Shown in pieces: positions 22,314 to 33,837 of a stretch of DNA of 64,000 nt. The notes under the pieces were generated by a model, which saw nothing but the letters and a program-made list of their open reading frames with translations, did no database searches and was not told the origin of the DNA. The translations under genes and the position numbers were made by a program. Numbering within the stretch: the stretch's first letter is position 1; each line of letters begins with the position of its first letter. The DNA comes from Clusia tigrina (lineage: Eukaryota > Arthropoda > Insecta > Diptera > Clusiidae), in contig OV050032.1 in the NCBI GenBank assembly GCA_920105625.2, forward strand, positions 127,579,829 through 127,643,828, in the 5' to 3' direction.

Positions 22314-22469
22314 TTGAATGGGTTTTTTTCGAGTTTTTGGCCGTTCGCCATAGAGAATAGCTTGAGGCTTCTGTAGGACAGAGGGTCTCTACAAACTCGT
22401 GAAACTCGGAAGTTTCCTTTTATTTTAGAAGGTGATGCAGTTTTTTAGTACATTCATTCAGTTTCTTCT

Positions 22470-23427
22470 TCAGAGAAGGTGATCTCTGCAATTGCCATTC
22501 TCTCCTAAGAGATCTTTTTCGGAGAGGAGCTTCATAATGTCTTGGGGAGTACACTCTTGTCGGGTTTGAGCTTTAGAACGTGGTGTAGCAATTTTTACTG
22601 TTTGGGATAGCAATTGAGTGAAATTGAAAATAGCGGAGTTTATTTCCTGCTCAGACTTTAGGGTGGTCTTTATTTCAAGATGTGAACTTATGAACATCTT
22701 ATATTTAAGCCAGTCTGTATTTTTGTAGTCGAAACTACCACTCAAGTTTTTCTGATAGGAGTTTTCAGAAAAGATAGTTATTATTGTGGAAGTGTGATCA
22801 GAGGACAGCTCCAGAGAGACGCAAAAGAGAGTGTAAATTATTTATACCTCTAATGATGGCGAAGTCAATAAGATCTGAAATCTTTTGTTTGTCGGACGGC
22901 CAGTATGTAGGCTTACCATTGGACAAGACATTAAGTCCAAAAGCATTTATCGCAGAGAAGAGTTTTCTGCCTTTGGGAGTTACTAAACGTGAGCCCCAAT
23001 GAGTATGCTTTGCATTAAAGTCTCCAGCAGCAATGAACTTAGCATCGAGAGTACTAAAGAATTGTTTGTATTGCTGCTCATCTATATTAAACCTGGGTGG
23101 GCAATAGATGGATGATACTGTCAAGCCTTTGACGTATTCTTCGAGCTGAATAGTCGTCGCTTTTAGATAATCGGTACAGTATCCTTGCATTGGGAAATGC
23201 TTTATTCTATTCTTGATCAGAATGGCTGTACTACCACGTGCTTTGCCACCGGGGTGTTTGGTGTCATAAACTTTGTATCCCGCTATCTTGAAACAGTTTT
23301 TTTGAGTAAGGTGAGTTTCAGAAATTAGCATCAAATCTATTGAGTTATCGTTGAGAAATAGTTTGAGCTCATTTTTGTGCTGACTTATGCCATTTGCATT
23401 CCAATGATAGATTTTCAGTGCGTTCAT
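22470..23427 (-). pseudogene. LINE B APE endonuclease and linker, left arm
   Basis: 22,798-23,427 encodes 209 residues of an AP-type endonuclease that nicks target DNA for LINE integration: 'NALKIYHWNANGI' (Asn), 'IDLMLISETHL' (catalytic Glu in SET), 'YDTKHPGGKARGSTAIL', 'VSSIYCPP', 'FIAAGDFNAKHTHWGSR' (GDFNAKH), 'DLIDFAI'. The following 'SDH' motif is out of frame by one base at 22,800, and the linker to RT continues at 22,470-22,745 ('TDWLKYKMFISSHLEIKTTL'). Confidence 0.87.
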
Positions 23428-23544
23428 GGTTTTGTTAATAGGGAGTGCAAAAGCATGTTCTGATTACGTATCATGTCTTGCATCATACTTTGCATTGAGT
23501 ACATAAATTGCCTCATATTTGCGATGAGCTCTTGTAAAGTCTTC

Positions 23545-24229
23545 TCAAGAGTACTTTATCAGTTTTAGGGTTTTCTGATGGGGTACCTTTGAGAATATTT
23601 GCGTAAGAAATACTTGAAGGCTGTGTTTCAGGGCAGAGATTTCACGCAAAACTGTTACTGGAGGAACAGTTTTAACTTGTTTTGGCGGAGGTGCAAATTT
23701 CTTTTTTATATGAGCGCAGCCTCTGTAGTTTGCAGTGTGATTTTCACCACAGTTGCTGCATTTTTTGACACTGGAGTCGTCTTTGGGCTTTGTACAGTTT
23801 TGTGACACGTGGAGATCACCACAAACGACACATACACTGGGAAGTGTACAGTATTTTCTAGTGTGCCCAAATTCTTGGCTGTCCAATTCGCTTGTGGGGT
23901 TCTTCTTCAGAGATTTTTCTATGTTGAAGATAGCGGAGGTTGTAGATCGGCTGTAGCTCAACGCGCAACAGCGGCAGTGGAATCTTGTCTTTATTGCGTA
24001 TGTTAAACACAGAGTTCGCGGTAAAACCCTCTTGGGATAGGGCTTCTCTTATTTCGTTGACATCTACGTCAGCTTCGATTCCTCTAAGGACAACAACAAT
24101 GCCTTTGCTACTTTTAAGCTGGTAGGTGTAATAATTTTTTTTCTCTGTGTCAAAGCGCTTAACCACAATATAGCGGTCCATACCAGTCTGTATTGCCGAA
24201 CCTTTTCCTTGGTTGGCTGTAGCATGCAT
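23545..24229 (-). pseudogene. LINE B ORF1 (Gag-like), left arm
   Basis: Two overlapping frames. 23,858-24,229 starts 'MHATANQGKGSAIQTGMDRYIVVKRF' and contains 'FTYQLKS-SKGIVVVLRGIE' type RRM-like sequence. 23,545-23,961 holds three zinc knuckles typical of Jockey ORF1: 'CEFGHTRKYC'-like start, 'CVVCGDLHVSQNC' and 'CSNCGENHTANYRGC'. The frames overlap near 23,900, where one base is missing between 'EEPHK' and 'SQEFGH'. ORF1 proteins of this clade coat the LINE RNA. Confidence 0.85.
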
Positions 24230-25059
24230 GTTTTTTCTTTGCCTGTAGCGCTATGTGTATTGTTGAGAGGTTATAATGGTGAGGGAGAGTTGCTTTGCGT
24301 ACTCCACGGCAAAGTGTTTACCGACCCAGAGCCAACAATAAGCGTACTTACGTTTTTGCAGCAGTCGTTACTTACTGTAACGTGCTCAAGCTGAGAGCCA
24401 GCGTTAGCAGAGCCAGAGAGGGAGAGCTGTTTATGGGAGCAGTCAGACACTGAAAAGCTGCGCTGCCCACCGCTGCTGTCGAAATGCACTATTAGTGTAT
24501 TAATTTCACTTGGCGACCAAGTATATCAGCAGATTCGTTTGGAGTGAAAACGGTTTTTAAATGGTTTACAAAAAGATTCCCTTTTTCTGTATCAGTTCTT
24601 GCCCAAGCTCCGCCCAAAGTTCGTAGGGGAGGCTTATATATCTCAGGTTTTTTAAGTCTTCTGGTTGCTCCCCATAGCGAATAATCTGTTTGTAGCGTTG
24701 CATCGAGATCTTGGAGAAATTTCTGCAGAGATGCTGATATTTTACATTCTAATACTTTTCTAAGCTGTTTGGTATATTCTTGGAACCTAATTTTTAACTG
24801 CGAGGATCTATATCGCTGCCATTCTCTTCGAACTCTTCTTTTTTCTGAAAATAGCCATTCTACATTACAGAGTGGATTCTATGGTATCTGACCTGTCGAT
24901 TGATAGAAGTAGCATGTTCAACAGCTTGCTTGAGGATTGCATCTAGCTTTCTAATAGAGCCATCTATGTCTGCAGGCGTTTTTAACAGCATGCTATCCGT
25001 GCAATGGGCACTGAGGTATTTCTTTTATTTAAAACCAGTTAACATGTGCAACTTTCGTC

Positions 25060-25715
25060 ACCAACTCACCAGTTTCTCGGGAGTCTGATCTGAAGATAAT
25101 TCTAGTGAGGCCACAACTAGAAACATTAAGCTGAGAACGCCCTTTGCTACTCCAAAATCAATAGCATCTGGAGTCGTTTTTCGATCTGATGGCCAGTAGG
25201 TTGATTGTCCGCATGAAATTACTTTTAACCCCATTTTAGTAATTGTATCAAACAGAACATGTCCCTTCGGAGTGATTAGCCGTGATCCCCAGAAAGTATG
25301 CTTAGCGTTGTAATCACCAGCTGCCAGAAAACGTGGTCCTAGTGATTTTTAAAATTTACTGTATTGACTTTCTGTGATTGAAAATCTGGGAGGAGAATAA
25401 ATCGATGAAATCACCAGGTCCTGGTGGAAATTTTCGACGCAAATATTTGTTGCCTGAAGGTGATCCAAACGAGTGTTTCCCAGAGAATTGTGTTTGAGAC
25501 GCGACTTTATAAGTATTGCCGAGCCACCACAAGCTCGTCCTCGGTGGTCCTTGGTGTCGTATAAAGTTTTAAAAAAGCTTCTAGACGTCAAATGTGTCTC
25601 AGAGATCAGCATCACGTCAATTTGTTTATCCAATAGGAAATATTCCAGTTCGTTTTGTTTTGGAGGATGCCGTTTACGTTCCAGAAACAGATTTTTAGGT
25701 TCATGGTTTGTTTAA
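25060..25715 (-). pseudogene. LINE A APE endonuclease, left arm
   Basis: 'IDVMLISETHLTSRSF' (catalytic Glu), 'YDTKDHRGRACGGSAILIKSR', 'VISSIYSPPRFSITESQY', then in another register 'FLAAGDYNAKHTFWGSRLITPKG' and 'YWPSDRKTTPDAIDFGV' with 'SSDQTP' in place of the SDH motif. Stops (25,349) and a frameshift near 25,650 break it. It is clearly the same family as LINE B's endonuclease but a different subfamily. Confidence 0.85.
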
Positions 25716-25892
25716 TGCCGCCATTTCCTGCATCATGCAGGTCATGTTGGTTGTAAAACTATTTACTGACTGAATTAAAGTCTCTATTAAAGCTTGAAAA
25801 CTACAAAAATTAAAGCTGTGGATATCGTTTGCTGGTAGCTCTTTTTGCACTATAGTCTGGCTAGACTTTAAACCATTTGCGAAGAAAATTGA

Positions 25893-27126
25893 CTGGTAGA
25901 TGGTTGGGCTGACTCTGGGAAATTTGAGTTAAGCAGATTCATAGGCTGAGTGGATGCAGGAATAGATTTTTTGGTCAAAGATCAAAGAGTTGGCAGTATG
26001 GTTACCACTGCAATTGCAAAATTTTTTTTATTTTTGGATCATCTTTTGGTTTGACAAATTTGGCGGTACCGTGCAGGTCCCCACACACTACGAAAGCTTA
26101 GGGTAACTTGCAGTAAGTCTTAGTATTGCCAAATTCTTGGCAGTTCAGGCATTCAACGTGTCCTGCAGGTTTATGCGGTTCTTCTACAGCAATTCTACGG
26201 TGCAACAAATATATTAGGTTATAAATGGGGTGAGGTTCGTTCTTCTTCAGTTTCATATCACCTGGTTCCACCCGAAATAGTGGTTGTGCGACTCTGTCTC
26301 AGTTTCTGATGTTGGTAACATTTTTAACTTTAAAGACATTGATTTGCAAGCCCCCCTTTACCTCCTCTAGAGCCACGCAGGAGTCAATGCCTTTTACAAC
26401 TGTCTGTAGACCCTTAGCGCTTTTTAGCTGGTAAGTGAAGAAATTTTTGTTTTGTTCTTCGAAATCTGCCACAATTTTACGGTAATCATTTTCCTGGTTT
26501 ACCTGGATTTTCGTTTCTAAAATGTTACCACGTTTTATTTGAGTTACGTAGAACGCCTTTTCACCAATTAATGATATTAAGCTCGTTATTAGCTCGTTAG
26601 AGTTACGCTCCCTCAATAAATCGGGGGTGGTTTACTCGACGAGAGTGTTAGAATCATTCGTATCATCTTCTAAAATTGCAAAACGATTTTGGATACGACT
26701 TGGGATGTCTGCATTTCCATCTTTGGGTACTATTGCCATTGAAGCGATCTTCGAAGATTTTGGGCTTCGTCCCCGGTTTAGCACGGTTATATATCTGTCC
26801 AATCCCACTTGCATTTTTGATTTTTCCGGACAGAATTGTGGGGGTGTATTTTTAAGCGATACTCCATTTGTTAGATTATATTTTGTTGTTTTTTCATTTG
26901 CTTGTGGGGCTGGCATGACTAACTTATTTGATGGCGCAATTGTAGGTGTAGATTCGCTGTTTAATATTAATGCAGGAGAACATGAACCAGCCCGACTTAT
27001 TGGCTTGGTTGTTAGGTACAAGTTATCCTTAGTTATTTCTTGTTTGTTTTTGCAGCAATCTTCAGCAACGAACGTCACATAAGCATTTCTGATGTTTGTA
27101 AGTTTGTTTATATTCGGGAAGCTCAT
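25893..27126 (-). pseudogene. LINE A ORF1 (Gag-like), left arm
   Basis: Open pieces at 26,632-27,126 ('MSFPNINKLTNIRNAYV...', 'VGLDRYITVLNRGRSP') and 26,299-26,616 ('NKNFFTYQLKSAKGLQTVVKGI'), with zinc-knuckle coding below 26,250 ('EPHKPAGHVECLNCQEFG', 'FVVCGDLHGTAKF'). It shares the internal stop after 'NTLVE' with the right arm. In addition it has lost about 9 bp and about 22 net bp relative to the right arm (near 26,870 and 25,990), so its zinc-knuckle end is out of frame here. Confidence 0.85.
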
Positions 27127-27521
27127 TAAGAGTTGAGAAAATGAAGAATTAATAAATGGCTCAAATGCAACTCTGAGGAATTTTAAATTTAAATAAATTA
27201 AAATTAAGTTGCATCACCAATCTTCTTAGAATACTGCTACAGGTGGCAACTCCTACTAGTTGTGTTTGGCGCGCACTTTTATTCTTAATGATGTTATTAT
27301 TTTTAAAATGTTTTGTGAATTTTACACTTCACTTTTAATCTGTTTTTGCAGAATAAAATATTATTAAATTATATAAATAAATTGCACTTATGTATTAGCG
27401 CCTATATCGCGAAGTTTAAAGATTGAATTTAGTTTAAACACAATGAAAAACCGTCCCAATCACGGAGCTCGTATGAAATCGCGTCCGTACTGTTCAAACA
27501 AATTTGTAATTGTGTTAAATA

Positions 27522-28061
27522 TGTAAGGAGCAAAATTTCTCCGTAAATTTTACTCCCACATAATTCTTTTGCCACACCACCATTTTGTCACGCGCTTGAC
27601 AACAAGCCAATTTCTGCAGCGATAGTGACGGTTGCCTTAAGCCGAACTGGCGCAACAAAACTTCCTGGAGGGCATGCACTGAAGCAGGTCTATAAAAGCA
27701 ACAGCAGCCCAGGGATTCACGCTCTTCTGACTCCTCAACGCTCCTACGACTAAACGCTCAGACATCCTACTCAGATATCTAGGGCAAACATAAAAATTTA
27801 CTGAGACTATTTGGAATTACAGAATGTATGGTTTATAATCGGTATTCTACTATGACCAAATCTACAAACGCTTGCTGAGACTATTTGGAATTAGAGAATA
27901 TAACAACAAATCTACAAACGCTTACTTAGGCTATTTGGAACTAGAGAATAAATGGTTTATAATTGGTATTCTACTAAGTATCGCAATTGGCCAATTGGCT
28001 TTCCAGTGAATCTTGCGTAACTCGTAAGCTACCTGGTTAACATAACCTTACCTAACTTTCA
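27522..28061 (+). mobile_element. LTR D (about 540 bp), left arm
   Basis: LTR-like unit running from 'tgtaaggagcaaaatttc' to 'cctaactttca'. It has a consensus TATA box (27,691), an initiator-like 'attcacgctc' 25-30 bp later, and three imperfect copies of an 'acgctt-ct-ag-ctatttggaa-tagagaat' unit (about 27,795-27,945). It is followed by 'ttcaatttcgcccctatcgtcag', where a primer-binding site would be expected, and by gypsy pol remnants in the same orientation. No second LTR was found, so the assignment rests on architecture. Confidence 0.55.
27691..27699 (+). promoter_or_regulatory. TATA box in LTR D, left arm
   Basis: 'tataaaagc' followed about 25-30 bp downstream by 'attcacgctcttctgac', the spacing of an RNA polymerase II core promoter. 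The counterpart in the right arm is 51,058-51,066 on the minus strand. Confidence 0.6.
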
Positions 28062-28089
28062 TTCAATTTCGCCCCTATCGTCAGAGTCC

Positions 28090-28690
28090 GACACAGGATG
28101 GGAAAGACCAGTTAGGTATACACCATGCGTAAGGACTTGCTAGTGGTATGTTGTGTCGAGTGTGGGTTACAGGCCACTGGCACAGTGAAGGAACTACGAA
28201 AAGGGTCCAGTTTCCATCAGTGATACGGAGATAACTTTAAAAGAGGAAGATCGATTGGAAGAGTTGCAGGCCCGGCATGCGAAAAGTTTGCTGCCCGGAC
28301 CTAGTCCTTAAAGGAGGACTACCCCAGCACAGTTCAGATAAGCCCCAGAAAACCCACAGCCACTAAAAGGGATGCGGTATTCAGTGGTATTGAGCGGTGC
28401 TATCGCCAGCAACGAGCCATGAAGCACCCTACCCTCAGCAAGCCTCACACACAGTAAGTGCGCTGTGTTGCGATGGAAAAAATATCTCTAGGGTTACACC
28501 TTCACCGTCATCACAGACCACCTATCACAGAAGTGGCTAAATTCTATAGAGAGTCCTTTAGGCTATATATCCAGGTGGGCAATAAAGATGGAGCAACATT
28601 CGTTTGAGGTACAATACCGTAAGGGCAAACTGAGAGTCGCTACAGTTTGGGTGTTGCGGGGTCTTTAGTATATATGAGGGCATATTTTTG
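28090..28690 (+). pseudogene. Ty3/gypsy fragment with RNase H, left arm
   Basis: Around 28,494-28,650 the plus strand reads 'FTVITDHLSQKWLNSIESPLGYISRWAIKMEQHSFEVQYRKGKLRV', which is the RNase H 'TDH-x-L' motif and the start of the tether of a Ty3/gypsy Pol of a different lineage from gypsy-1 and gypsy-2. Upstream (28,200-28,330) a charged reading ('EITLKEEDRLEELQARHAKSLLPG') may be element-derived. The pieces are joined with large deletions, since no RT lies between LTR D and the RNase H. It is interrupted by stops. Confidence 0.65.
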
Positions 28691-29100
28691 GAGTCAAATC
28701 AGGTGGTGACGCCTCTAATGATTTTGTCCTATGGTCGACGTAGAATTATTGTCGAAGTAAGTTTGAATCGTGGTCGAGTGGCCCGTTGATATATCTCTGT
28801 GGCATTTTCAATTCTGTCATCATCCGAGCTAACTTTACTTTCTGTCCCCCCCCATCCGGTTCCACTAGAACCTTTACGCTAATGTGCGCGATTCGTATTG
28901 TTTCCACATTTTTTTTGTTGTTGGTTTTTGCTTTTTCAAAAAAAATTTATTTCAGTACTTGTTGTATTCGTGTCGAAAATTTCGTTATGAAAGAAAATTT
29001 ATTCGTTTCAAACATTTTTTTTCACTGTGTAGTACATCCTTTATTGTTGTTCTTCCGTCAGTTTGCTGCCTTCGTAGCAGCTACCAAAATTAATACGCCA
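28691..29100. other. Unassigned stretch, left arm
   Basis: No supportable gene. The C run at 28,846-28,853 and the T runs near 28,910 and 29,020 are noncoding. This is the place (28,787/28,788) where the right arm carries 346 bp more, including the SUMO-protease-like fragment. Confidence 0.6.
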
Positions 29101-29427
29101 TGCTGGATTTTAAGTGCTCGAATGCAATCTGCGCTCTTTATTCAACAAAGATCAGTCTTACATACTAATTTACATGTTCTGACTTACTTCCAATTCGATG
29201 CCCTTCTTTAGAAGTTGCCCCAGTTGCGGGTTACTAGCAGGTGGCTGTGCTATTTAGTTAACCGTGGCCCACATGAACGGAATGTTAACCACGCACTTTT
29301 GTTCTCACGTAACTGAGTACGTTAAAGGTATGCATGCTATACTTAATACTAAACATAGGTGGTTAAATATTGCTAACATTATTTTGGGTAGGCCACATCG
29401 TGAGTTAGCGGAGCTTCACTCACAACA
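29101..29427 (-). mobile_element. LTR E (about 327 bp), left arm
   Basis: Read on the minus strand: a polypurine tract ('agaaagggggagga' type, 29,428-29,442), then 'tgttgtgagtgaagctccgc...aaatccagca' with TG...CA ends, an 'aataaag' polyadenylation signal inside, and 'tggcg' directly after. It lies downstream of the env-like remnants in the same orientation, as expected for the 3' LTR of an errantivirus-like element. The ends are inferred from motifs only. Confidence 0.5.
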
Positions 29428-29616
29428 TTCCTCCCCCCTTTCTAGTGAGATAGTGCATCTATCTCCTAGTGTGTGTGTTATATCTACTTATATATAATCT
29501 TTCTTACAACCACTGTTTTGGATTCAATCGAAATTTTAATTTTACTGTTAAATAAATTTAATATAGAAATTTGAACTGTTTTTTTAGATTTAGAATTTTT
29601 GAATATATAAATTTTA

Positions 29617-29778
29617 CCTTCAAACCAATACAATATAGGCTAACATAATTTCAAATCAACACTATATACTAAATCAAATCAATATAATATGGAATAACCT
29701 AATTTCAAATCAACACAGTATACTAAACCAAATCAATACAATATAGAATAACATAATTTCAAATCAACACAGTATACT
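29617..29778. repeat. 54-bp minisatellite, about three copies, left arm
   Basis: Units of about 54 bp, each containing 'aatttcaaatcaacac' and 'agtatactaaa-caaatcaatacaatata', repeat about three times immediately after the end of the 132-codon ORF. The mirror is 48,629-48,790. Confidence 0.85.
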
Positions 29779-30175
29779 AAACTCCGAATGCTGCTGTTGT
29801 GCCTGATGGCGCTCGTCTCCCCATGATAGGCACCTGAAGTCCCCCTGTTGGTTGACCGTCTAGCCGGTGGACTGTGGCCTTTACCATTACGGTTTCATGA
29901 GTAGGATTTGGTGGTGGCGGTAGTTCTCGTGGTGGTTTCTTACCGATTACTGGTTTACCCGTCCCGTCCCAGACCATTGGTCCGAAAGTCTGCACTCGCC
30001 GGAGGTTCGGAATTTCACGCCTTGTGGTGGTGGTTTTTCTCTTCTCTTTGTCGATGGAGGATAGACCTAGATATTTCAAGCGGTCTTTAGACTCCGCTAC
30101 GTAGTCAAACTTAATTTTGACCACCATATCCCAACCTTCTCTTACGACATTGGTCACTGGGTACGCGTTTAGCAT
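29777..30175 (-). CDS. 132-codon ORF of unknown function, left arm
   Basis: Open reading frame with a basic, proline-rich C-terminal half ('KKPPRELPPPPNPTHE', then 'TVHRLDGQPTGGLQVPIMG'). I do not recognise the family. It overlaps the end of the env-like reading in another frame and sits between it and LTR E, so it may be a C-terminal part of the element's third ORF after a frameshift. Both arms keep it open with only a few substitutions (T/S, F/S, G/V). No transmembrane segment is visible. It could equally be a chance ORF. Confidence 0.35.
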   Translation of the reverse strand: MLNAYPVTNVVREGWDMVVKIKFDYVAESKDRLKYLGLSSIDKEKRKTTTTRREIPNLRRVQTFGPMVWDGTGKPVIGKKPPRELPPPPNPTHETVMVKATVHRLDGQPTGGLQVPIMGRRAPSGTTAAFGV

Positions 30176-31060
30176 GGTTTAGCTCATCCGTTCCGGAAGT
30201 GGAATTCTGATTGCATATCCAAGGAATTTCCATCTCTTTTGTCGCTTGGTGTGCTCGTACGTCATAAGATTGCGACAGGAACCATGTTGGTCTTCCTTCG
30301 ATGGTTAATTTCCCCATCATTTCCTCCAACTTTTCCTCGCTCAGGACAAATGGATGAAGAGCCCCGCGTAGTAGGTCTTTTCATATGGCCAGTTCGGGGG
30401 TCTGTTGCCCTTGTATCTCTAACAAATACGAGTTAACCGCCACCTGAATCTCCAAGAGGTGTACAGTAACTTCCAATTTCGATATCTTGGCGATAATTGT
30501 AAAGTTTAGCAACTCTTGCAGCTCGCCGGCTTCTTGTACCAATAAAGGCTTAGCTATCTTGTCATAGTTACTGGCCATCACCGTGATCTGCTGTTTCAGC
30601 ACTTCGTATATTCGGCTGCCCCTCTCGTCAATCACTCTCAAGTGATCATATACTTCCGACGCATCTCGGGGATCCATTACGCCAAAAGCCCACTGGAACA
30701 TCTCACCCACAAAATCGATCGCCCTTTTTGTCTTTCGATTTCCGAACATTGCCTGAATCAATTAATCGTTTGCCTTCAGGTTAACCACTATCACCCTTGC
30801 TTCTCTTAGGGGCGCGTGGCATGAAGTATAGTCTGAATTCTGCCGTCTTGCAAAAATGTTTTGCCCTCTGAAGAAATTTTTCCGTTGCTTCGAGAAAATT
30901 GATTGATTGGTGAAAACTTGGTGAGAATGGTCCACTTCTCAGCATAAAACCACGCCTTCCCCACGTCCTCAAAAACAACCGCAGTGTCGTCAATTCGTAC
31001 GAGTTCCAATTGCGCCCTACTTCCTCCAACTGCGAACATCCATGTCAGTGAGGCTAACAA
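30111..31060 (-). pseudogene. env: Errantivirus-type envelope remnant, left arm
   Basis: Broken remnant of the third ORF of an insect endogenous retrovirus. N-terminal part (30,806-31,060): a hydrophobic start 'MLASLTWMFAVGGSRA' that looks like a signal peptide. The next frame carries 'HFCKTAEFRLYF'. The middle part (30,381-30,761) has a basic furin-like site 'RKTKR' followed by 'AIDFVGEMFQWAFGVMD', the cleavage/fusion-peptide layout shared by errantiviral and baculoviral F-type fusion proteins, then a helical region. An in-frame stop (30,381) separates it from 'GALHPFVLSEEKLEEMMGKL'. Stops and frameshifts make it non-functional, and no membrane anchor was found. Confidence 0.7.
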
Positions 31061-31323
31061 CAGTACCCTGTTAGATTTTATAATTTGTAAGCTACGTAAT
31101 CTAAGTGTATTATTACCATTTTATATTGCTTAAACTTTACTATGTACATACATAATCCATATGCAAATGCCTGCTCCAAACTGTACACTCATAAGTGAAG
31201 ATTACTCCTCACATCTCCACTCCAAGAAGTTGCAAGGTCCAAATCTCGACCAGTGAATACAAATTTTTAATATGAATTTTATATTACAATTAACCCATTC
31301 AGTTAACTTGTTTTCTATATGTA

Positions 31324-31800
31324 CTAGCTGTACCCGGTGCGCTTCGCTACCCCTGAATTGTATGGGGGGTGTAGCATTCAGCTGGTTAAATAATTTTTGA
31401 ACTCGGATGAGTTGTTTAAATAAATAAATTTGAAGGAAAGACACTATACAAATATTCAATTCATATTGATTTGTATGGGAGGTACCACTCCCCTTTGTCC
31501 AATCCCGCCCATATTTGCAGCAGCACTTAGAAAATGTACACTAAACCTATATACCAAATATTGTTCAAATACTGTTAACCGGAGCAGAAATAATGGATTT
31601 TTAATTTGTGATTTGTATGGGAGGTACTAGGCCCCTTTGTCCAATCCCGCCCATATTTGCAACAGCACTTAGAATGTGTACACTTAACCGACGTACCAAA
31701 TTTTATTCACATACTGTTAACCAGAACAGAAATAATGGTTTTTTAATTAGTGATTTGTATGGGAGGTACCACGCCCCTTTGTCCAATTGGACCGGTACCA
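31324..31800 (-). mobile_element. Helitron-like 3' end with 142-bp internal repeats, left arm
   Basis: On the minus strand the segment ends 'ggtagcgaagcgcaccgggtacagCTAG|t': a GC-rich hairpin (stem GGT-GCG/CGC-ACC) about ten bases before a CTAG followed by T. This is the classic Helitron 3' terminus (CTRR with insertion before T). Inside are about 2.3 copies of a 142-bp unit ('tacctcccatacaaatca...gggattggacaaagggg'). The 5' end was not located. No helicase is encoded, so it is non-autonomous. The mirror is 46,620-47,083. Confidence 0.65.
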
Positions 31801-32400
31801 ACTCAGAAACCTTCCTGGGCTCATGCACAACAACTTTGCTAAAGATCATCACATGATCAAATGCATAGTTTACGATTCTATAAAGGACATACACACAAAT
31901 ATATACCTATCCATAAGCATGCATTCTGCCCGCACATAAATAAATATACATACCCCTCATTCTTAGTTCTCTCTTATGCCTATCTAAATTACTACACTTC
32001 AACTTATTTACTAACATCTTTCTTAAGCACCTACCATATCATGCGTACCAATTAAAACACAAATTGCTGACTTGCTATCCGTCGAATAAAGAAAATATTT
32101 TTTCAGACTTTCTAATCTCGTGACTATAATTTCTTTCTTTTATTTTTCTTGCTTGCATATTTTTAAAAATACGCTACCTTTAATCCAATTAAAATAATTT
32201 TTAACTTAATTTATTCCTCACTAACCCACTAACCTATTCCCATTAATTTGATTCTTCGACCTAGTCTCATTATTTTTTTCCCTTTTTTTTAACTTAATTT
32301 AAATTAGTTTATTTACGCTACATACGCAACCGTGGTGTCCGATTGCACGCTCAAACCAATGCATTTTTGCTTATTTGCACACAAAATATTATTTAATTTA
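31801..32400. other. Gene-free AT-rich stretch, left arm
   Basis: No gene or repeat recognised. It contains a short run of palindromic TA-rich and 'acacacaaatatatacc' sequence, and it separates the Helitron-like segment from the gypsy-2 3' remnant. The mirror is about 46,010-46,610. Confidence 0.6.
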
Positions 32401-33597
32401 TTCACCATTGTACAAAACTGGTCTTGACTTTCATATTAAAATAAATTGTGTGCATCGCAATTCTAATTGCAGTGGGAAACACCAGCAATGGGAAACAAGA
32501 GTGGCTACATAAGTAAAACACATTAAACAGTTGGGTGGCCTGATTCTTCATAAGCACCCTGTCACCCACATTGAGAACCACTGGGTTAAGTGTCTTTTTG
32601 TAAGATCCCCTTGACAATATTTTTGTCTGCTCTTGGTTTTGTAACTTGGTGCTGTTGTAACTGGTATTTACGTATCTTAGATGAATCTTCTGCATTGTAA
32701 ACCGGCGTGCACTTTCGCATCAAGTTGGTAGGCATGTCAAAGTCAAAATTGTAAAGCGTTCGAAACGTCGTCTGTTTAGTTGACATATGCAACGTATTGT
32801 TGTGCACGTGCATAGCTCTAGTCACTGGTCCCAATTTGAACCGTCTTCCTTGGCGAAACAACGCAATTATTCTGCCAGAGGTCTGTGACTTCGTTCTAGA
32901 GAACTGTTGGTTTGCGGATGATAAGAAGTAATGTGTAATTTCTTAATCCCTAACATTTTACACGTCCCAGAGAATAATTTTGACACGAAATTCGAACCGC
33001 TGTCGGTCACCAACACTTTAGGTATGTTGTAAAACACTATTATCTGATCAAAAAAGGCTTTGCTTCAGCATCGGAATGAATTTAGAAAAATCATCCTGAA
33101 ACTTAAGTATGTATTTATTATCCAAAAGAGTTTCTGGAAGGATTCCTGCAGTGTCCTTATCAAAAGGTTGCTTTGGTGTGCCAGTCAACTCCATTGGCAT
33201 CTTTGGTAGCCTGGAACTCTTATTAACCTGCCACTTTGGACAATTCCTGATGAAGTTTTTTATATCCCGGAGCATACTCTTCCATCCGTATACTCGTGTA
33301 AATCTGTCATGGGTTTTCCAGAATCCCTAATGTCCACCTAGATTTGCATCATGGAAACTCTTTAACACTGTCTGGATATCCTTTTTATCTTCCAGCCATT
33401 CCACACTACTGGCTAGTTGTTCATTGGCATCGCCACCCACATCACTCATATGTATCTAGTGCCGCATCCACTTTCACCCTCCTGACTTCTTCCGACTTTC
33501 TCCTTCTCTGACCTTGTTTTGGCCCTAGTTTGCACTACTGATACCTTCTGCGGTACCCTGCTGAGCGCATCCGCATTCAAATTGGTTTTCCCAGGCG
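32401..33597 (-). pseudogene. pol: Gypsy-2 integrase part, left arm
   Basis: Minus-strand reading in broken frames. Start: tether 'NLNADALSR' (33,570-33,597). Zinc region: 'FHDANLGGH' then 'YGWKSMLRDIKNFIRNCPKW' (33,240-33,350; the second zinc Cys is changed to Trp). Core: 'TAGILPETLLDNKYILKFQDDFSKFI' and, in DNA kept only in this arm, 'LVTDSGSNFVSKLF' (32,970-33,015, second catalytic Asp). Then 'SLERSHRPLAE' and the C-terminal 'TLNPVVLNVGDRVLMKNQA' (32,540-32,600). It is the continuation of the pol at 36,757-37,942, interrupted by LINE C. No 3' LTR follows. Confidence 0.85.
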
Positions 33598-33837
33598 TAT
33601 AGATTTTTTATTTTTTTTTCAATTCATATTTATTGTAACAACTCATATAGAGACTAACAATGAGTAAATATATCTTAAAACTAGACAACAATGTATCACT
33701 GCTCCTTACCACTGTAAGGAGAGGATATTAGTGAACACTTATTATTTTAGGAAAACAATATAAATAAAAGTAATTATAGAAATTAGTAAAGATGGCTTAT
33801 TTAATAATAGTTTACGATGGCGATAAGTCTGCTCTCT

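Larger units (their letters stand above)
20600..24493 (-). mobile_element. LINE B (Jockey clade), left arm, inserted in LINE A
   Basis: About 3.9 kb non-LTR element in the order gag-like ORF1, APE endonuclease, RT, short 3' UTR, all on the minus strand. It is flanked on both sides by LINE A sequence of the same orientation. No clear target-site duplication or long poly(A) was found; instead the 3' junction carries the 19-bp hairpin. Details are given under the component entries. The right-arm copy is 54,296-58,215. Confidence 0.85.
24494..27515 (-). mobile_element. LINE A (Jockey clade) 5' portion, left arm
   Basis: About 3 kb: ORF1, endonuclease and the first part of RT, all minus strand, interrupted at about 24,494 by LINE B. 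The other half is 19,869-20,560. The 5' end is placed near 27,515 because LTR D begins there. The candidate 5' end (minus strand 'gtacggacgcgatttcatacgagctccgtg') is like the short internal-promoter starts of Jockey elements, which is an inference. RT beginning near 24,500-24,850: 'RRVRREWQRYRSPQLKIRF', 'YSLWGATRRLKKPE', 'FTPNISADIL'. Confidence 0.83.

Noticed and set aside
28786..29211. 141-codon plus-strand ORF with aromatic-rich sequence
   Set aside because: Lies across C and T runs and antisense to LTR E; the right-arm copy is shortened by run-length changes, so there is no sign of selection.
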